From: an uncultured Helicobacter sp.
Lineage (GTDB): Bacteria > Campylobacterota > Campylobacteria > Campylobacterales > Helicobacteraceae
Direction of reading: 5' to 3'
Length of the DNA stretch: 51,410 nucleotides
Assembly (NCBI RefSeq): GCF_910577135.1
Contig: NZ_CAJTLL010000016.1
Coordinates: 1 to 51,410, forward strand
Positions 29,413 through 39,246 of this stretch are shown piece by piece. Both the position numbers and the translations under genes were made by a program. Every line of letters begins with the position of its first letter. The first letter of the stretch is position 1. The notes below the pieces were generated by a model. The model was not told where the DNA came from, did no database searches, and saw only the letters and a list, made by a program, of their open reading frames with translations.

Positions 29413-29637
29413 ATGGTGAAAGTTGAATTTTTAGGTCCTATGAGTAATATCCCCTCACGTGAGCTAGAAGTCCAAAGTCTTAAGGAGCTAAGAGAGATTT
29501 TATCCCAAGATGAAACTTTGCATTCTTGGCTTGAAATCAGTGCAGTAGCTGTCAATGATGAAATCATAGAGGACATTAGCTATCCCCTAAAATCAGGCGA
29601 TAAGGTCGTGCTACTCCCTCCTGTATGCGGTGGCTAA
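29413..29637 (+). CDS. moaD: Molybdopterin synthase sulfur carrier subunit MoaD
   Basis: A 74-residue ubiquitin-like protein ending VLLPPVCGG; the terminal diglycine carries the thiocarboxylate used to build molybdopterin. I start it at the ATG at 29413 (MVKVEFLGPM) with AAGGA six bases before; in-frame starts at 29374 and 29407 are less likely. Its stop overlaps the moaE start by one base (TAATG). Confidence 0.92.
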   Translation: MVKVEFLGPMSNIPSRELEVQSLKELREILSQDETLHSWLEISAVAVNDEIIEDISYPLKSGDKVVLLPPVCGG

Positions 29638-30083
29638 TGCTTGAGCTATATCAAGGGGCATTACCCGCCGCGGAGATTTACACACAATGGGAGCGATTAG
29701 CTCAAGATTCTAATGCTGGGGCGCTAAGCGTTTTTACCGGTATCGTGCGTAAAGAATCCCAAATCAACGCCCTAAGCTTTGATATTTACAAGCCGCTTTT
29801 GCAAAAATGGTTTGATAAGTGGCAGCAGAAAGCGCAAAAAGAGCATAATGCCTATATCTGTATGGCGCATAGCATCGGCGATGTCCAATACTCCCAAAGC
29901 TCCTATATGTGCGGGATTATCTCCTCTCACCGCAAAGAAGCTTTTGAAGTATATATGCCTTTTATTGAGGATTTTAAGGCAAATGCGCCCATTTGGAAAT
30001 ATGATATTATCAATCAGCAGAGAATCTATGCGCAAAAACGTAGCAAACCTTTAGCAGGTAGCGGCATTCTAGCCAAACGTTGA
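29637..30083 (+). CDS. moaE: Molybdopterin synthase catalytic subunit MoaE
   Basis: Large subunit (148 residues from the ATG at 29637, which shares the A of the moaD stop) that transfers MoaD-borne sulfur to precursor Z. It shows NAGALSVFTGIVRKES, ICMAHSIGDV, the SSHRKEAFEVYMPFIEDFKANAPIWKYD region with its catalytic lysines, and a closing GSGILAKR. Immediate coupling with moaD matches the MoaD2E2 complex. Confidence 0.93.
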   Translation: MLELYQGALPAAEIYTQWERLAQDSNAGALSVFTGIVRKESQINALSFDIYKPLLQKWFDKWQQKAQKEHNAYICMAHSIGDVQYSQSSYMCGIISSHRKEAFEVYMPFIEDFKANAPIWKYDIINQQRIYAQKRSKPLAGSGILAKR

Positions 30084-30092
30084 GGACATCTT

Positions 30093-30638
30093 ATGCAAGA
30101 TTCTAAAAAGCCCATTGTCTTTGCCTTTAGCGGGAAAAGCAATAGCGGCAAGACTACGCTTATCTGCAAATTATGCGAGTATTTGCAGCATTGCAAAATA
30201 GCAGTTATCAAACACGACCCAAAGGATAAGGCAATGTTTGATACAAAGGGCAAAGATTCTTATGAGTTTTTTCAACGCTCCCACGCAGTCGCCCTTATCT
30301 CCCCTACACGCACTACCCTGCAGCTAAGGCACGCCTCCCCACATACAGAATCTACCCAAACCCAAGCCTTTTATGAAACCCTAAATATGTTTCAAACGTA
30401 TGATTATGTATTTATCGAAGGGCTTAAAACACTACCATTCCCGCGTATCGTGGTGGCAAGAGAATATATAGAATCTGCTTATATCCCCTATGCAAATGCC
30501 TTTGCCATTGATGAAAGTGTGGCAAATACACAGATTCTGCCCACGCATTTGCCTATCTTGCCACTCAATGATATTGCAAACATTGCAGATTTTATTCATC
30601 AATTTTCCCATACCCACCCCACTACAAAGGAGATATAA
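30093..30638 (+). CDS. mobB: Molybdopterin-guanine dinucleotide biosynthesis adaptor MobB
   Basis: A 181-residue P-loop GTPase that assists MobA in adding GMP to molybdopterin. The Walker A GKSNSGKTTL is at 14-23, IKHDPKDKAMFDTKGKDSYEFFQRS is the typical MobB switch region, and DYVFIEGLK is the FIEG motif. Its stop TAA overlaps the mog ATG by one base. Confidence 0.93.
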   Translation: MQDSKKPIVFAFSGKSNSGKTTLICKLCEYLQHCKIAVIKHDPKDKAMFDTKGKDSYEFFQRSHAVALISPTRTTLQLRHASPHTESTQTQAFYETLNMFQTYDYVFIEGLKTLPFPRIVVAREYIESAYIPYANAFAIDESVANTQILPTHLPILPLNDIANIADFIHQFSHTHPTTKEI

Positions 30639-31177
30639 TGCAAGATATGCAGACAATCCATATTGGCGTGCTTGTCTCTAGTGATAGAGCTGCACAAGGC
30701 ATATATGAAGATATATCGGGCAAGGCAATACAGGAAGTGCTTGAGCGCTATATCCTTAATCCTTGCCAATACCACTATCATATTGTGAGTGATGAGCAGC
30801 AAGAGATAGAATCTTGCCTCAAAGATTTAAGCGATAAGCAAGGCTGTGATTTAATTGTTACCACTGGTGGCACAGGCCCAGCAAAGAGAGACGTAACGCC
30901 CGAAGCGACACAAAATGTATGTCAAAAGATGTTACCCGGCTTTGGGGAGCTTATGCGAAGTGTGAGTCTAAAATATGTGCCTACGGCGATTTTATCGCGG
31001 CAGAGTGCGGGTATTAGAGGCAAATCTTTGATTATCAATCTCCCGGGTAAGCCCAAAAGCATTGAAGAATGTCTAGCAGCGGTATTCCCCGCTGTGCCTT
31101 ATTGTATTGATTTAATCGAAGGAAATTATATTTACCCCAATACACAATACATTCAAGCCTATCGCCCTAAATCCTAA
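30638..31177 (+). CDS. mog: Molybdopterin adenylyltransferase Mog
   Basis: A 179-residue MogA-type protein that activates molybdopterin with AMP before molybdate insertion by MoeA. The TTGGTGPAKRDVTPEAT motif (75-91) and PGFGELMRS are diagnostic, and LIINLPGKPKSIEECL closes the fold. It is the last gene before a 293-base gap. Confidence 0.93.
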   Translation: MQDMQTIHIGVLVSSDRAAQGIYEDISGKAIQEVLERYILNPCQYHYHIVSDEQQEIESCLKDLSDKQGCDLIVTTGGTGPAKRDVTPEATQNVCQKMLPGFGELMRSVSLKYVPTAILSRQSAGIRGKSLIINLPGKPKSIEECLAAVFPAVPYCIDLIEGNYIYPNTQYIQAYRPKS

Positions 31178-31325
31178 AGCATACTTAAGGTAGTAAGGCG
31201 AATCTCGTAAAATTAAGTAGGAGTATTTGCATTATTATAAAGAATTTTGTATTCTATTTTTCACAAAGAAGATTTTAACCCTTATCCCCTTCGCGCTACT
31301 AAGAGGCTAGGAATAGAGATTCTAT

Positions 31326-31384
31326 ACCTTAGAAACTCACTTGAGAACCAAACGAAGTGTGGTTATAAGTGCATCCCTCAAGTG
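31326..31384. repeat. Nested inverted repeat in the mog-moaC gap
   Basis: CACTTGAG (31338-31345) pairs with CTCAAGTG (31377-31384), and just inside it AACC pairs with GGTT. Its left flank, ACCTTAGAAACTCACT (31326-31341), is an exact inverted copy of 25661-25676. No gene is seen in 31178-31470; a 61-codon frame there has no recognisable homology. Confidence 0.5.
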
Positions 31385-31470
31385 CGAAGCTGGATTTTAT
31401 ATCGTGCGAAGCAAGAGCCTTATGCGGCGTGAAACCCCAATAACATAGAAACATAACATAAAGGAGCATT

Positions 31471-31947
31471 ATGCAGATTACTCATCTTAATGAACATCAC
31501 AATCCCACAATGGTCGATGTGAGCGATAAGCACATTACCACACGTGAGGCTTATGCGAGTGGCATTATCACTATGAGCGCGGCAGCTTTCAAAGCAGCTA
31601 TCACTCACACGGGTAAAAAAGGTTCAATCACGCAAACTGCGATTATTGCCGCGATTATGGGGAGTAAAAAAACAAGCGAACTCATTCCTATGTGCCACCC
31701 GCTTATCATCAATAAAATCAATGTCGATATTACGCCCGATGAAAAGACCCATAGCATTAAGCTTGGCGTGTTGGTAAAGTGTGAGGGTAAAACCGGCGTG
31801 GAGATGGAGGCGCTCACAGGCGTGGGTATCGGGCTACTTACCATTTATGATATGCTGAAAGCCATTGATAAGCGTATGGAGATTCATCACATTCACTTGG
31901 ATTCTAAGAGTGGTGGGAAAAGCGGGGAGTTTCATTATGATAGCTGA
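31471..31947 (+). CDS. moaC: Cyclic pyranopterin monophosphate synthase MoaC
   Basis: A 158-residue enzyme that, with MoaA, converts GTP to cyclic pyranopterin. It shows [34 protein letters not shown] and [28 protein letters not shown], with the conserved lysine and acidic residues of the active site. AAAGGAGC precedes the start. It overlaps rmuC by 11 bases. Confidence 0.95.
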   Translation: MQITHLNEHHNPTMVDVSDKHITTREAYASGIITMSAAAFKAAITHTGKKGSITQTAIIAAIMGSKKTSELIPMCHPLIINKINVDITPDEKTHSIKLGVLVKCEGKTGVEMEALTGVGIGLLTIYDMLKAIDKRMEIHHIHLDSKSGGKSGEFHYDS

Positions 31948-33286
31948 AATGATTTCTATCGGTTGTATAGGGCTAATATGTGGGGCTTTGGGTATGTGGA
32001 TATGGCAGAAAAGCACATTAAAAGCCCTAAAATCCACATATCAATATGAGATAGAGCAATACAAAACACAGATTCAAAGCCTCTCTACCTCGCTCACACA
32101 GGCACAAAGCAATATGCAAATGATAGAATCTAGTTCTACGCAGCGATTAGAAGATATGCAAAGGCATTTTGAGGAGCGAATAGCACAGGAAAAGACACAC
32201 GCACAGCAGCTTTTGCAGCATTTACAAGAGCAATACACGCTCACACAGGAGGAGGCGCAAAAAAGAGAGGAGAAAAACAAAGAGGAGCTAAAAAATGCCT
32301 TTAAGGCTTTGGGGGCGGATATTTTGCAAAAAAATACACAAATTTTCAATGAAAATCAAACCCTTTCCCTGCAACCTCTAAAAGATGAAATCAGCAGATT
32401 CTCAAAACAGCTTTATGAAAGCCACACGAGCACTATTAAGCAGCATACTACCCTTAGCACACAAATAGAGCAGCTTCACAAGCTCAATATGCAGCTTTCA
32501 ACTGATGCGCATAATCTCACAAATGCCCTTAAGGGCGAGAATAAAACGCAGGGAAATTGGGGGGAAATTATCTTGCAAAGGGTGTTTGAAAGTAGTGGAT
32601 TGCAAGAGGGGCGTGAATATGAACTACAAGCTAATATGCACGATGAGGAGCATAATAAACTCCGTCCCGATGCTATTATCAAGCTTCCTAGAAGCAATGG
32701 TGAGGAGCGGTGCGTGATAGTCGATGCAAAAACCTCGCTTATTGCGTATGAAAGGCTATGCAATGCTCAAAGCGAGCAGGATAGAATCTTAGCCCAAAAA
32801 GATTTAGCAGATTCTATAAGGACGCATTTTAAGGGCTTAAGCCTGAAAGGCTATCAGCAATACACTCAAGGGCAAAAGCTTGATTTTGTGCTGATGTTTA
32901 TTCCTATTGAGGGGGCATTTTTAGAAGCCATGCAGCATAATGCAAACCTCTATGATGAGGCGTATCAAAAAGGTGTGGTGCTTGTCTCTCCTACTACAAT
33001 TATGGCGGTTTTGAAAATCATCAATAATCTATGGCAGATGGAATATCGCAACAAAAATATTGATAAGATTTTTGAGGAGATTCACAGGCTTTTTGAGAGT
33101 ATTAGACGATTTGAGGGGACTTTGGAGAAACTAGGACAGAATATTGGCACACTTTCTAAAACGTATGAAGATGTGATGAAAAAGTATGAGGGCAATCAGG
33201 GCATTGCAAACAAAAGCGAAAAAATTCAGCAATTGCTAAAGGGCGCAGGGGTGGAATCTATAGAATCTCTACCCTCTGCAGATTAA
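31937..33286 (+). CDS. rmuC: DNA recombination protein RmuC
   Basis: A 449-residue protein counted from the ATG at 31937 ([12 protein letters not shown]), with GGGGAG before it; a frame open back to 31865 lies inside moaC. It has an N-terminal membrane segment, a long Gln/Glu-rich coiled coil (about 30-180), then the RmuC domain: [40 protein letters not shown] (a PD-(D/E)xK-like core) and [12 protein letters not shown]. RmuC limits inversions between short inverted repeats. It appears translationally tied to moaC without a functional link. Confidence 0.92.
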   Translation: MIAEMISIGCIGLICGALGMWIWQKSTLKALKSTYQYEIEQYKTQIQSLSTSLTQAQSNMQMIESSSTQRLEDMQRHFEERIAQEKTHAQQLLQHLQEQYTLTQEEAQKREEKNKEELKNAFKALGADILQKNTQIFNENQTLSLQPLKDEISRFSKQLYESHTSTIKQHTTLSTQIEQLHKLNMQLSTDAHNLTNALKGENKTQGNWGEIILQRVFESSGLQEGREYELQANMHDEEHNKLRPDAIIKLPRSNGEERCVIVDAKTSLIAYERLCNAQSEQDRILAQKDLADSIRTHFKGLSLKGYQQYTQGQKLDFVLMFIPIEGAFLEAMQHNANLYDEAYQKGVVLVSPTTIMAVLKIINNLWQMEYRNKNIDKIFEEIHRLFESIRRFEGTLEKLGQNIGTLSKTYEDVMKKYEGNQGIANKSEKIQQLLKGAGVESIESLPSAD

Positions 33287-33543
33287 AATCTACTTAATTT
33301 TAGTTTTATCAAAATTATCTTTAAGGATTATAATTTTATACCCACCAACAACACATCATTTTCAACAATTGAAGATATAGCCCTCCTCTTGATAAAATCT
33401 ATTGATTTGTGTTTCAAATTATTTTTCCATTTTTCAAAAAGCATACATCACTCTTTAATTTATAGAATTACTCTTATTTTTTATATAAAATTAAGCCAAA
33501 ATGCTTAACAATATCATCTCAATTTCATCATAAAGGAGCGGCT

Positions 33544-33929
33544 TTGGCTTTTTCTTTTGGCTATGGTATCGACCTTAGCAAGAAAAAAGACGATGATTTG
33601 GTGAAACTTCAAGGCACACTAAAGGGTGCAGTTATGAAAGTAACTAAAATTTTGTTGGTAGAAGATGCTGTTGATTTAGCATTGGAAGTGCGCAAAAGAG
33701 TGGCTAAAATGAGCGAAAAGAATAAGCCTAAATATATGTGGAAAAAGTAAAAGCAGCCTTTGAAAAAGCTACTGATAGTTGGAATGCTAAAGAGCTTCGC
33801 GCTTATGAAAAAGCCCTAAAAGAAGGTGTAAAAGCTCGTGTAGAAAAAATGAGCGATGCAGACAAAAAAGCTTATGGCTTTGGTGAAGCTAGTGGCTGCC
33901 CTATGCACGCTGGTGAGCATAAGCACTAA
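33544..33929 (+). pseudogene. DUF1104-like small protein, broken
   Basis: Two frames make one protein. The first (TTG start at 33544, AAAGGAG before it) gives FGYGIDLSKKKDDDLVKLQG and ALEVRKRVAKMSEKNKPKYM. The second gives EKVKAAFEKATDSWNAKELRAYEKALKEG...KKAYGFGEASGCPMHAGEHKH. An extra TG at about 33738 separates them. The pattern of short helical repeats with KRVAKMS fits the Helicobacter DUF1104 family of exported small proteins. Codons before the TTG read GAALAF, the end of a signal peptide, but no in-frame start is found upstream, so the leader seems lost as well. The His/Cys tail could bind metal (inference). Confidence 0.6.
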
Positions 33930-33939
33930 AAACTTTCAT

Positions 33940-33962
33940 TCTCTTTGTCTAGGACAAAGAGA
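33940..33962. terminator. Bidirectional terminator overlapping the czcA stop
   Basis: TCTCTTTGTC and GACAAAGAGA form a 10-bp stem with a 3-base loop, between the convergent DUF1104-like gene and czcA. On the plus strand CTCCTTTTT follows. On the minus strand GTTTTTAG follows. The czcA stop codon lies inside the hairpin. Confidence 0.65.
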
Positions 33963-36900
33963 GTCCCTCCTTTTTCAATATCATCAAATAAAAGCATATC
34001 GGTATAATAAAAAGTGTCAAAAGTGCACTTGTTATCATTCCTCCTAGCATAGGTGCTGCAATGGCTTTCATTATCTCGCTTCCCACACCTTGAGCATACA
34101 TAATAGGCATTAAAGAAGCGATAATGCTTATTGCCGTCATTAGTTTTGGGCGCACTCTTTGTGCCGCACCTCTCATCACGCACGATTTCAAGCTTTCTAT
34201 CGTAATGTATTGGGCAATGCTTTGCGTATCTTTGTAGCTTTGCTGTAAATAGAGCAACATCACAATGCTTGTTTCAGCCGCAATCCCAAGCAATGCCAAT
34301 AACCCCACAATACCGGCTATGCTAAGGTTATAACCTAGTATCTCCATCATCACAAATCCCCCTAAAATCGCAAAAGGCAATGTCAAAAAGCAAAGCAAGG
34401 TATAACCCCAATGTCTTAAGGCTAAAAAAATCAAAATAAAAATCGCAAATATACTTAAAGGCACGATGTAGCTTAATGTATCAAGCGCCTTTTGCAGATA
34501 CTCGCTCTCCCCGCTAAATTCATAATAGTACCCATTAGGCAACTCAATATCGCTTAAAGCTTGCGTAGCAAGCTCCTTGTATATCTTTGCACTTACATTA
34601 TACTTAGGCGTGATATAGATAAAATTCACCCCCAAGCCCTTTTCACTCTTTAGCTCCATAGGTGCATTCACATACTCCACATCTACCAAACTCCCTAAAG
34701 GACGGAATCCAAAGTTAGTTTTGACAAAAATTTCTTTGATAGATTCAATACCATTTCTCTGCACATCTTGCAAACGCACAGAAATAGGATAATTCTCCAC
34801 GCCATTAATCTGCCTTGTAATTTCAATACCCCCTAGTGCGGAATTAAGGACATTAAATATCTTTTCTTTTGATAGCCCATATCGAGCTAATTTCTCATCA
34901 TTGATATTTAAATCCACATAATACCCGCTATTTGCCCTCTCTGCAAAGACAGAGAGTGTTTGTTCTAGGGTTTTAAGGCGAGATTCTATCTGTAAAGATA
35001 CATCTTGCAATATCTTTCTATCATTCCCATAAAGCTTAATCCCTAAAGGTGTGCGAATGCCGGTTAAAAGCATATCTGTGCGTCCGCGTATAGGATAAGT
35101 CCAAGAGTTCGTAAGCCCCGCAATCTGCAAAGCATCCTCAAACTTATCGCGTAGCTGCGCATAAGAGATTTTCTCTTGCCATTGTGATTGTGGCTTTAAA
35201 TGCACATACACTTCTAGCATAGACAGGGGTGCTGGGTCTGTGCTTGTATTTGCTCTCCCCACCTTGCCAAAGACAAGCTCCACTTCATCAAAGCTATAAA
35301 GTATAGAATCTACCTTTTTGAGATAGGCTAAGCCTGTTTGTATATTCATCGATACATTACTCACAGGCATATACATCACCACACCCTCATTGATTTGAGG
35401 CATAAATTCCCAATTGAGATGTTTATATATCACATACAAAAGGCTTAAAAATAATAAACACAGAGCTAAAAATATCCATTTGATTTTTAATGCAAAAGTG
35501 AGTGCTTTCTCATAAATGCGGATAAAAAAGGTATTGATCACATTTTTATCTTCAGGGATAATCTTACCCTTGATACATATTAGCATTAAAATAGGCACGA
35601 TAGTGATAGAGAGTAACGCCCCAATAAGCATAGCAAAGGTTTTAGTAAAGGCTAAGGGCGTAAAAAGTCGCTCCTCCTGTCCGCTTAAAGCAAAAATAGG
35701 TAGAAAAGACACGACAATAATAATCAAAGCAAAAAATACAGGTGCACCTACCTGCTGTGCGCTTTTAAGGATTGTCTCCCTTCTCTCATATTCAGTATAT
35801 ACAGGCTTATGGGCGAGATTCTTATGTGCATTTTCTATCATCACTATCGCCGCATCGACCATCGCCCCAATAGCAATAGCAATACCCCCTAAACTCATAA
35901 TACTAGATTCTATCCCAAAAATCGCCATCAGTAAAAAGCTATACAGCACACATAGCGGCAAAGTAACAATGATAATAAGCGCACTTCTAAAATGCAGCAA
36001 AAATACCGCACTCACAAGCAAAACAATAACACTCTCCTCAAGCAATGTCCCCAAGAGATGAAAAATCGCCTTTTGGATAAGCTCACTCCTATCATACACG
36101 CTTTGAATCTGTACTTCATTATGACTTTGATTGAGATGTGCAATTTTCTCTTTGATTCTCTGCAAGGTGTCATAGGTATTACCGCCATATTTTACCATCA
36201 CAATCCCGCCGACTACTTCCCCCTGCCCATTTAAATCCGCAGACCCCCTACGAGGTGCGGGGACAAGTCGCACAGAAGCGACATCACTCACGCGCAATGG
36301 TGTAGAATCTATCACTCTAATGACAATATTTTCTAAATCCTCAATGCCCTTGATATAGCCATTTGCGCGGATAATCTTCTCAAATCCCGCCTCAAATATC
36401 ACACCTCCCCCACTCTCATTATTCGCCCTAGCCACCGCAGCAGTTACTTCCGCTAAATCCACATCATAGCGCACAAGCTTTGCATTATCTAATGTGATTT
36501 CATAATTTTGCCTAAAGCCCCCGATAGTAGCGACCTCACTCACTCCATCAATACCTAGTAGTGCATATTTGTAATAAAAATCCTGCAAACTCCTTAACTC
36601 TGCTAAATCCTTTGTCTTGCTAATAAGGGCATATTGATACGCCCAACCCACACTTGTAGAATCACTCCCCAAGGCAATTTTCGCATTCGGTGGAAGATTG
36701 CTCACTTGGGCTAATTGCTCTAAAACGCGACTTCGCGCCCAATACAAATCCGTCTTATCCTTAAAAATCACATAAATGAGTGCATTCTCATAACCTGAAA
36801 TCCCCCGCACACTCTCCACGTTAGCAATTGCCATAAGGGAGCTTGTAAGCGGATAAGTTACTTGTTCCTCGATAATTTTCGCACTTTGATTAGGGAAATC

Positions 36901-37053
36901 TACTTGCACGATGACTTGAGGTGGCGTTAAATCCGGCAGCGCATCAAGCCTTAGCTTTTGTAAAAAATAGAGTGAAAGCAAAGTGAGTAAAAAAACCGCT
37001 AAAAGTACGATGAGCTTTTTTCTCACGCTCCATACAATAATATGATTTATCAC
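33949..37053 (-). CDS. czcA: Heavy-metal efflux RND pump, CusA/CzcA type
   Basis: A 1034-residue inner-membrane proton-driven RND transporter with 12 membrane helices and two large periplasmic loops. Helix 4 reads AIGAMVDAAIVMIENAHK (395-411); Asp400 and Glu407 match the proton-relay residues of CusA-type pumps, suggesting Cu(I)/Ag(I) rather than Zn/Co export. It is the last gene of a four-gene operon whose order matches H. pylori crdA-crdB-czcB-czcA, a copper-resistance system. It overlaps czcB by four bases. Confidence 0.92.
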   Translation of the reverse strand: MINHIIVWSVRKKLIVLLAVFLLTLLSLYFLQKLRLDALPDLTPPQVIVQVDFPNQSAKIIEEQVTYPLTSSLMAIANVESVRGISGYENALIYVIFKDKTDLYWARSRVLEQLAQVSNLPPNAKIALGSDSTSVGWAYQYALISKTKDLAELRSLQDFYYKYALLGIDGVSEVATIGGFRQNYEITLDNAKLVRYDVDLAEVTAAVARANNESGGGVIFEAGFEKIIRANGYIKGIEDLENIVIRVIDSTPLRVSDVASVRLVPAPRRGSADLNGQGEVVGGIVMVKYGGNTYDTLQRIKEKIAHLNQSHNEVQIQSVYDRSELIQKAIFHLLGTLLEESVIVLLVSAVFLLHFRSALIIIVTLPLCVLYSFLLMAIFGIESSIMSLGGIAIAIGAMVDAAIVMIENAHKNLAHKPVYTEYERRETILKSAQQVGAPVFFALIIIVVSFLPIFALSGQEERLFTPLAFTKTFAMLIGALLSITIVPILMLICIKGKIIPEDKNVINTFFIRIYEKALTFALKIKWIFLALCLLFLSLLYVIYKHLNWEFMPQINEGVVMYMPVSNVSMNIQTGLAYLKKVDSILYSFDEVELVFGKVGRANTSTDPAPLSMLEVYVHLKPQSQWQEKISYAQLRDKFEDALQIAGLTNSWTYPIRGRTDMLLTGIRTPLGIKLYGNDRKILQDVSLQIESRLKTLEQTLSVFAERANSGYYVDLNINDEKLARYGLSKEKIFNVLNSALGGIEITRQINGVENYPISVRLQDVQRNGIESIKEIFVKTNFGFRPLGSLVDVEYVNAPMELKSEKGLGVNFIYITPKYNVSAKIYKELATQALSDIELPNGYYYEFSGESEYLQKALDTLSYIVPLSIFAIFILIFLALRHWGYTLLCFLTLPFAILGGFVMMEILGYNLSIAGIVGLLALLGIAAETSIVMLLYLQQSYKDTQSIAQYITIESLKSCVMRGAAQRVRPKLMTAISIIASLMPIMYAQGVGSEIMKAIAAPMLGGMITSALLTLFIIPICFYLMILKKEGLSLS

Positions 37054-38012
37054 TCATAATCTCCATTATTTTGCGCATCAGAATCCAAAATAAACAGCGC
37101 ATTTTGAGCGACTTTTTGACTTTCATGTACCCCACTTAAAATCTCATAAAACTTCGTGCCCATAATGCGTTTAGCCTCCACTTCTTGGGGTAAAAATGCC
37201 CCATCATCCTCCACAAACACAAAATACTTCCTATCCTTGTAAAGCACGGCATTACTTGGTAATGTCAGCCTCTGGGTAGCAGGAGATTCTATAAACACAT
37301 AGGCAAACATATCAGGGAAAATATCACCCTTAGCATTATCTATCACAAAACGCGCTTTTAAAAAGCCCTCACTCACCTGCGGATACACCATTTCAAGCTC
37401 TGCAGGGATTTTTTCACTATTGCCTTCAACCATTATATATGCCTTCGTGCTACTTGCTTTTAAAAATGCTAAATCCTCTTGATTAATACTCGCTATCGCC
37501 CACACTTTATCAAGGTTGATGATTCTAAACACCTCATCGCCCTTTTTGACGCCACTTCCCACATTCACATTTTTTGTAAAGACTACGCCATCAATAGGTG
37601 CATAAAATGTTACTTCATTAAGAATCTTATGCGTTTTTGCTATCTTATCAATCTCTTTAGAATCCACGCCTAAAAGTGCTAATTTTTCATTTGAAAGCCT
37701 GTTTCTTGTAGCTAGAAACTCGCTTTGTGCATCAATTAGCTCTGCTGAATACAGTGAAAAAAGCGGCTCTCCTTTTGCTACTTGTGTATAAATCTTATCC
37801 ACAAAAAGCTTTTGTATGAAGCCATCTACCCGCACACTAAGGCTTATATTGCGGCTTTCATCAGCGCTAATAGTGGCATAATATTGTTTGATTTGTGCGA
37901 TATTTTGCTTTTTCGGGCTAATGGTAGGTATGCTAAATACCGCTTGAGGCTTTTGAGCCGCCATTGCAAACACACTTGCCAACACAATGGCACATATAAA
38001 TGTAAGCTTCAT
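37050..38012 (-). CDS. czcB: RND efflux periplasmic adaptor (CusB/CzcB type)
   Basis: A 320-residue membrane-fusion protein joining the pump to its outer-membrane channel. The signal peptide ends near AMAAQK. The barrel-sandwich halves are ISLSVRVDGFIQKLFVDKIYTQVAKGEPLF and VTFYAPIDGVVFTKNVNVGSGVKKGDEVFRI, with a helical hairpin between them, then a beta-barrel WAIASINQEDL region. It overlaps both neighbours by four bases, indicating coupled translation. Confidence 0.9.
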   Translation of the reverse strand: MKLTFICAIVLASVFAMAAQKPQAVFSIPTISPKKQNIAQIKQYYATISADESRNISLSVRVDGFIQKLFVDKIYTQVAKGEPLFSLYSAELIDAQSEFLATRNRLSNEKLALLGVDSKEIDKIAKTHKILNEVTFYAPIDGVVFTKNVNVGSGVKKGDEVFRIINLDKVWAIASINQEDLAFLKASSTKAYIMVEGNSEKIPAELEMVYPQVSEGFLKARFVIDNAKGDIFPDMFAYVFIESPATQRLTLPSNAVLYKDRKYFVFVEDDGAFLPQEVEAKRIMGTKFYEILSGVHESQKVAQNALFILDSDAQNNGDYE

Positions 38013-39244
38013 ATCTCCCCTTTAAGGCTTCTAAGATTCCAATATGCAATATACATTTGAGCGAGCATCTCTAAACGCAAGATATGTGTATCAATCTCAT
38101 CATTCATTGCATTATAAAACTCTAAAAATGCACTACTTTGGCTTGTGGAGTGGTGCTTGTAGAGATTACTTATTTTTTGATTTGAGGGCAACAAAGTATC
38201 CTCAATAAGTTTAAGATTTTCCTGCAAATTTGTGAGTTTAGCTTGGAGATTAAAGGCTGTGTGCTTGATAGTATTTTGCATCTCTGCAATGCCGCTTTGG
38301 GAAAGCATATTTTCATAGCTACCCTGCTTGACAAGCTGCCTTTCTTTGCCATAAATAGGCAGTGGGATAGAGAGTGAGAGGGCAAACATATCAGGCTTTG
38401 AGACACGATACATATAACTACCACTTATAGTTAAATCTCCAATATAGGACTTTTTGGCAAGATTAAGAGAATCTTTTGCGATACTATCGCGCAAAAGGGC
38501 GATTTGAATCTCATAATTATTTTGCAAAATATCTTTTATAAAATCTGCCCTTTGGACAGATTTTAAAGCCTTTTCATCAGGCGTAGGTGGCGTGAGATTG
38601 GTTGTATGTTCAAAACTCACTTCGCTTATAACAATATGCGATGTTTGTAGTTGGTTTTGTATATCATTTTGCTTGATTTGTAGCTTTGCTTTTAGGAGAT
38701 TAAGCTTATTAAGCTGCAAGGGGTTAAAGTTACTTGATTTGTGCAAACTCGCCATAAGCACATCAAGATTCTTAATCGCATCTTGGGTAAAGACAAGAAT
38801 CTGCTGATTTTTCTTAACGTTAATAGATTCTATAAGCATAGAAAGTATGTATTGATTTTTCAAAGATTTAAGCTCAAGGAGCTTGATATTGGATTGTTTA
38901 CGAGTGATTGTGCCTTGCAGATTCCTTTTAGCATTAATATCAAGATTCTGCCCCACACTCACAAAAATATTTTGCATATCATTTGCGCTAAGGTTAAGCG
39001 GCGTAGGCACTTGGGCATTACTCATTCCAAAGCTAAGACTAGGGTTATCCCATTTAGATTCTGCTCTAGATTGATGTTCTAAAGCCTGTATTTCATATTC
39101 GAGCTGCTTTATCTTTTCATTCTTACTAAGCTCATTTTGCAAGAGCGCGCTAAACTCCTCCGTGAGACTCTCTCCTGCATTTAAGGCACTTAGCATAAAG
39201 AACGCGAGAGCAAGAATCAAAGGAGCATAACGCATTTTTATCAC
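38009..39244 (-). CDS. crdB: Outer-membrane efflux channel (CrdB/TolC type)
   Basis: A 411-residue outer-membrane factor of the TolC/CusC superfamily, counted from a GTG at 39244 (an ATG nine bases later is an alternative). A signal peptide (LILALAFFMLSALNAG) is followed by long helical stretches: EYEIQALEHQSRAESKWDNPSLSFG, a repeat-like second half with ISGSYMYRVSKPDMFALSLSIPLPIYGKER, and the last helices LQENLKLIEDTLLP. Position between crdA-like and czcB genes supports the CrdB identity. Confidence 0.87.
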   Translation of the reverse strand: MIKMRYAPLILALAFFMLSALNAGESLTEEFSALLQNELSKNEKIKQLEYEIQALEHQSRAESKWDNPSLSFGMSNAQVPTPLNLSANDMQNIFVSVGQNLDINAKRNLQGTITRKQSNIKLLELKSLKNQYILSMLIESINVKKNQQILVFTQDAIKNLDVLMASLHKSSNFNPLQLNKLNLLKAKLQIKQNDIQNQLQTSHIVISEVSFEHTTNLTPPTPDEKALKSVQRADFIKDILQNNYEIQIALLRDSIAKDSLNLAKKSYIGDLTISGSYMYRVSKPDMFALSLSIPLPIYGKERQLVKQGSYENMLSQSGIAEMQNTIKHTAFNLQAKLTNLQENLKLIEDTLLPSNQKISNLYKHHSTSQSSAFLEFYNAMNDEIDTHILRLEMLAQMYIAYWNLRSLKGEI

Positions 39245-39246
39245 AA

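Noticed and set aside
31247..31432. 61-codon open frame between mog and moaC
   Set aside because: No recognisable homology; overlaps the nested inverted repeat.
35516..36061. 181-codon open frame on the plus strand
   Set aside because: It is antisense to czcA, whose RND motifs are clear; low-complexity translation typical of a shadow frame.
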